Source of the DNA: Acidobacteriota bacterium
Lineage (GTDB): Bacteria > Acidobacteriota > Terriglobia > Bryobacterales > Bryobacteraceae
NCBI GenBank assembly: GCA_016871155.1
Contig: VFZO01000008.1
Coordinates: 1 to 62,441, forward strand
DNA length: 62,441 nucleotides
Direction of reading: 5' to 3'
The number at the start of each line of letters is the position of its first letter. Positions within the stretch are counted from its first letter, which is position 1. The notes under the pieces are model-generated. The model did no database searches. It was given only the letters and a program-made list of their open reading frames with translations, and was not told the DNA's origin. Below are positions 60,057 to 62,441 of this stretch, piece after piece. A program made the position numbers and the translations under genes.

Positions 60057-60310
60057 ATGGCACCGCCTAGACGGTATCTGGTTCACAGCTTAAACCGTTT
60101 CCGTGCAAGCTTCAAGAGAAATCCGCAAGCCGCCCCGTATGACGACTCCTTTATGTTCCACTACCCTCCGCTGCAACCCACGCAAACCCACGCCTCTTCG
60201 AGGCTCGGCACCGCCATGGGTCCAATCAGGTATTGCTCGGGCATCGCTGTGGCATGATTCCGGAACGTTGCTGGAGCCGCCTGGGCACCTTTGCGGCATC
60301 GTCGCGGCAA
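60057..60310. other. Non-coding stretch between divergent genes, likely oriT region
   Basis: About 250 bp between the relaxosome gene (minus strand) and the iterons. No reading frame has support. It is the natural place for the nic site and oriT inverted repeats, but I could not identify either one. Confidence 0.35.
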
Positions 60311-60370
60311 CAGTGACTTCGAGTGCCGCTGAGTGACTGTGAATGCCAACGAGTGGGGTGGAATGCCGCT
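60311..60370 (+). repeat. Three tandem 20-bp iteron-like repeats
   Basis: Three direct copies of 20 bp each: CAGTGACTTCGAGTGCCGCT at 60311, GAGTGACTGTGAATGCCAAC at 60331 and GAGTGGGGTGGAATGCCGCT at 60351. Each has the core AGTGNNNNNGANTGCC. They lie just before the plus-strand RHH gene, so they may be its operator, a replication iteron array, or oriT-linked binding sites. They are too short and few to be a CRISPR array. Confidence 0.7.
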
Positions 60371-60407
60371 TCCTGTCCTGCCGATCATGTCGTACCATCT
60401 AAGTGGT

Positions 60408-60824
60408 ATGGCAAAGGAACGTCCAAACAAAGACAAGCCCAAGTTCGTCGCCGTGGTTCCGGTCGGTCAGAAGTCCGTGAAAGCCAAGCCGGGAAACTCC
60501 ACGGACCCTGAGGATCGCGTGCGCTTGGCGTATCGAATGTTGTTTACCCTCGACGATGCTTTGCGAACGCTGATGAAGCGTCGCGGCGAGTTGAGCATGT
60601 ACGTGCTCGAAGCGCTCGACGCGGCGGACTTCCTCAAGATGCCGCTCGTGGACATCAGCCTGGAGAAGAAGGCTCCCGAGGTCAACATGTTCATGCCGAC
60701 GGCGGTTTACCAGAAGATCCGCGCCGTCGCCGAAAAGCGTGACGTCTCGCTGAACGTAATCGTGAACTCCGCCATGGCGCAGTGGCTGTCGAAACGGGGG
60801 CTGGTCGGGATCCGTTCGCTTTAG
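60408..60824 (+). CDS. Small DNA-binding-like protein of unknown family
   Basis: A 138-residue protein. The C-terminal part (NMFMPTAVYQKIRAVAEKRD, VSLNVIVNSAMAQWL) suggests a ribbon-helix-helix fold, and an earlier similar segment (LFTLDDALRTLMKRRGELSM, YVLEALD) may be a second copy, giving a tandem arrangement. ATG at 60408 (MAKERPNKD) follows an inverted pair TACCA-N6-TGGTA; Mets at 60363 and 60387 are alternatives. It may bind the repeats just upstream or its own promoter. Function unknown. Confidence 0.55.
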   Translation: MAKERPNKDKPKFVAVVPVGQKSVKAKPGNSTDPEDRVRLAYRMLFTLDDALRTLMKRRGELSMYVLEALDAADFLKMPLVDISLEKKAPEVNMFMPTAVYQKIRAVAEKRDVSLNVIVNSAMAQWLSKRGLVGIRSL

Positions 60825-60850
60825 TCAATACATCATAATCGTAGTGTTGA
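60825..60850. promoter_or_regulatory. Imperfect inverted repeat, possible operator of the XRE pair
   Basis: TCAATAC (60825-60831) and GTGTTGA (60844-60850) form an inverted repeat with one mismatch and a 12-base spacer, in an AT-rich patch just before the ATG at 60855. The downstream operon encodes an XRE-type regulator that could bind it. Confidence 0.3.
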
Positions 60851-60854
60851 TACA

Positions 60855-61301
60855 ATGATTCCAGAATGGTCATCGAACGGCGACTTGCCGCCCGGCATAC
60901 ATTTCGCGACCTGGGCCCAGATCGAGGAGCGCTTCTCGTTCAATTCTCGGCGCGCACGCTTGCTGGCCGGATTCCGCGAAGCCTGCGAAGTGCTGCGGAA
61001 AGCGGGATGCCGGTTGGTCTACCTGGATGGAAGCTTCGTCACCACCAAGGGGCATCCGGGAGACTTCGACGCCTGCTGGGACATTCAACATGTGGACGAA
61101 GATGCGCTCGATACGGTCTTCTGGGATTTCTCGCAAGGCCGCGCGGCGCAGAAACGGCGATTCCTCGGCGAGTTCTTTCCGGCGCAGTTGCCCGAGGGCG
61201 CGACCGGACGGGCGTTCGTCGAGTTCTTCCAGGTGAACAAGCTGACCGGCGAGCCAAAGGGCATTGTGGCGATTCGGTTGAGAGGGAATAGGAAGCGATG
61301 A
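60855..61301 (+). CDS. DUF6932-like, nucleotidyltransferase-fold protein
   Basis: A 148-residue protein. The segment YLDGSFVTTKGHPGDFDACWD (about residues 57-77) has the GS...DxD layout of minimal nucleotidyltransferases (G-S-F then D-F-D), with flanking helices. It resembles DUF6932. No ribosome-binding site is seen before the ATG at 60855. The stop overlaps the next ATG (ATGA), tying it to an XRE regulator, as in toxin-antitoxin or AbiE-like pairs. That role is inferred from layout only. Confidence 0.6.
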   Translation: MIPEWSSNGDLPPGIHFATWAQIEERFSFNSRRARLLAGFREACEVLRKAGCRLVYLDGSFVTTKGHPGDFDACWDIQHVDEDALDTVFWDFSQGRAAQKRRFLGEFFPAQLPEGATGRAFVEFFQVNKLTGEPKGIVAIRLRGNRKR

Positions 61302-61735
61302 TCAAGAACGAGAAGCAGTACCGGATCACGAAGGCGCAAGCCCGGCGTTTCGAGGACGCCCTCACCGAACTCGCCCGTCAGGAGCGCCCATCGAATATTA
61401 CGCCTCGGCTTTGGCAGGCCCAACGCGACGCCGCCGAGAGCCAGTTGCAGGAACTGCAAGAACAGGTCGCCGCCTATGAGCGCCTCCACATGGGCAAGAG
61501 CAAGGAACTCGTCCTCGAGGCCGTTGAGGACTTGCCGAAGACCCTGATCCGCGCCCGCATTGCGTCGGGAATGACGCAGGAAGTCCTGGCTCACCGGCTC
61601 GGCGTCAAGACACAGCAGATTCAACGCTACGAGGCGACAGAATACGAGAGTGCCAGTTTCGCACGTGTCCTCAAAGTCGTTCAGGCGCTGGGATTGAGGA
61701 TGCCGAAGCCGGCGCGGCTGGTTCGAAACAGGTAA
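61298..61735 (+). CDS. XRE-type helix-turn-helix regulator
   Basis: A 145-residue protein. The first half is a coiled coil (RRFEDALTELARQERPSNIT..., AESQLQELQEQVAAYERL). The second half is an XRE HTH: LIRARIASGMTQEVLAHRLGV, KTQQIQRYEATEYESASFARV. It overlaps the DUF6932-like gene and probably represses the pair through the inverted repeat at 60825-60850, or acts as the antitoxin. Confidence 0.75.
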   Translation: MIKNEKQYRITKAQARRFEDALTELARQERPSNITPRLWQAQRDAAESQLQELQEQVAAYERLHMGKSKELVLEAVEDLPKTLIRARIASGMTQEVLAHRLGVKTQQIQRYEATEYESASFARVLKVVQALGLRMPKPARLVRNR

Positions 61736-61739
61736 GCGG

Positions 61740-62441
61740 CTACTCGGCTTCTTCTGAATACTCGTCCAAAACCGTGTCTGATGTATGACCCAGATGCGGC
61801 AGTCCGGCGATCTGCCGCAAGCCGTCATAGGAAATGTAGGTGCAACTCTCCGCGAGGGGCCCCCTCTCAAGCAGCGAGAAGACGGGGCGCCTGATTTCCT
61901 GAAACACCTTTTCGCGCTTGGCCTCCGGTGCGACGATGTGAAGCTTGATGTCCATGTTAGGTTGAAGCGCCAAGAGATCGGCCATGCGCAGGATTCCGGA
62001 ATAGACCGACGTCGTGTGTTCAACCTCGAAAGCCCTCACAATCGATCTACGTCGCAACCAAAGGACATCGATCTGTTCGATCGTTCTCAACGTGGTGTCG
62101 TCGTAGTTCAGAGGCAATCGATCAAGCAGCGTGCCTTCTTCGCACCTCCACTCGCGTAGGACAGGACCTCGATCGGCCTTGGGGATCCAGATGGACATGC
62201 CCATCTGCTCGCCGATTGCGGCGATTAGCGCCTGCACCTTAATCGACTCGCGCACTTCGACAGGTGAGGCCGCCTCCAGATCTTGGCTGCCAGTGTCATC
62301 GGGCACCGATACACTGTGTCCTTTCGGCAAGCCTGCGTGACTGCGGAATCGCCTTATAGATAGGTTCAAGGAGTCGCGTGGAGGCGACTGAAATGAACCG
62401 AAAAGAGACGGGATCGATCGCGGAGCCAATCGTGCAGTTGC
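61740..62441 (-). CDS. Nuclease-like protein (PD-(D/E)XK-type), probably partial
   Basis: The frame is open from the window edge, so the true start is likely outside; a TTG at 62429 is the nearest candidate. About 230 residues. The conserved core is VQALIAAIGEQMGMSIWIP, TIEQIDVLWLRRRSIVRAF, EVEHTTSVYSGILRMADLLA and IVAPEAKREKVFQEIRRPVF. IDV...FEVEHTTS suggests a restriction-endonuclease-like fold with acidic residues Asp and Glu. It may belong to a restriction or defence module whose other gene lies beyond the window; the fold call is tentative. Confidence 0.5.
   Translation of the reverse strand, partial: ATARLAPRSIPSLFGSFQSPPRDSLNLSIRRFRSHAGLPKGHSVSVPDDTGSQDLEAASPVEVRESIKVQALIAAIGEQMGMSIWIPKADRGPVLREWRCEEGTLLDRLPLNYDDTTLRTIEQIDVLWLRRRSIVRAFEVEHTTSVYSGILRMADLLALQPNMDIKLHIVAPEAKREKVFQEIRRPVFSLLERGPLAESCTYISYDGLRQIAGLPHLGHTSDTVLDEYSEEAE

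Noticed and set aside
60311-60370. CRISPR array
   Set aside because: Three 20-bp units abut with no spacers and there are no cas genes in the window.

Overview
The window looks like high-GC chromosomal DNA from a member of the Acidobacteriota, most likely the Bryobacterales/Solibacter lineage. Three things point there: a protein ending in the Solibacter-type C-terminal domain (TIGR03437 family, 18332-20149), four loci of the PSD1 (DUF1549/DUF1553) plus DUF1501 pair, and Ser/Thr kinase-TPR and ECF sigma genes of the style common in that phylum. L- and P-ring genes (flgH, flgI) indicate a diderm cell envelope. The taxonomic call is inference from protein families.

Layout. (1) 1-11.1 kb: the 5' end of a heme A synthase gene, two PSD1/DUF1501 pairs on opposite strands, tadA and a large secreted protein of unknown function. 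(2) 11.2-14.4 kb: a stand-alone SIR2-STAND-TPR protein, a candidate anti-phage defence gene. (3) 14.4-30.5 kb: a third PSD1/DUF1501 locus with an SRPBCC gene, the TIGR03437 protein, an IlvD/Edd dehydratase with a membrane GT-C-like protein, a short ArsC-like gene with an in-frame UGA that I read as selenocysteine, a repeat-like hairpin element, a fourth PSD1/DUF1501/PPC operon and a double-PDZ protein. (4) 30.5-47.7 kb: a flagellar cluster. The minus-strand operon is fliK-flgD-flgE-fliN-fliO-fliP-fliQ-fliR-flhB-flhA-flhF-fliA-fliN/Y-orf. The plus-strand operon is flgF-flgG-flgA-flgH-flgI-flgJ. A minus-strand flaG-fliS pair follows. (5) 48-57 kb: a PEP-CTERM protein, Ser/Thr kinase and ECF sigma factor; a patch with two decayed genes; and an operon of three Gfo/Idh/MocA oxidoreductases. 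(6) 57.4-62.4 kb: a mobile-looking island with a GIY-YIG-like nuclease, relaxase, ribbon-helix-helix accessory protein, three tandem 20-bp repeats, a nucleotidyltransferase-like/XRE gene pair and a nuclease-like protein at the edge.

How the genes work together. The flagellar block supplies the export gate (FliOPQR, FlhAB), hook and its scaffold and length control (FlgE, FlgD, FliK), distal rod, rings and their helpers (FlgFG, FlgA, FlgH, FlgI, FlgJ), switch proteins, the late-gene sigma factor FliA with FlhF, and the filament-related FliS/FlaG. Filament, MS-ring, export ATPase and stator genes are not in the window. The PSD1/DUF1501 pairs look like secreted or periplasmic c-type cytochrome-like proteins coupled to Tat-exported alkaline-phosphatase-fold proteins; their substrates are unknown.

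The most interesting items are the probable selenoprotein at 23531-23881, whose first half is missed if UGA is treated as a stop, the SIR2-STAND protein, and the mobilisable island with its iteron-like repeats and candidate toxin-antitoxin-like pair.
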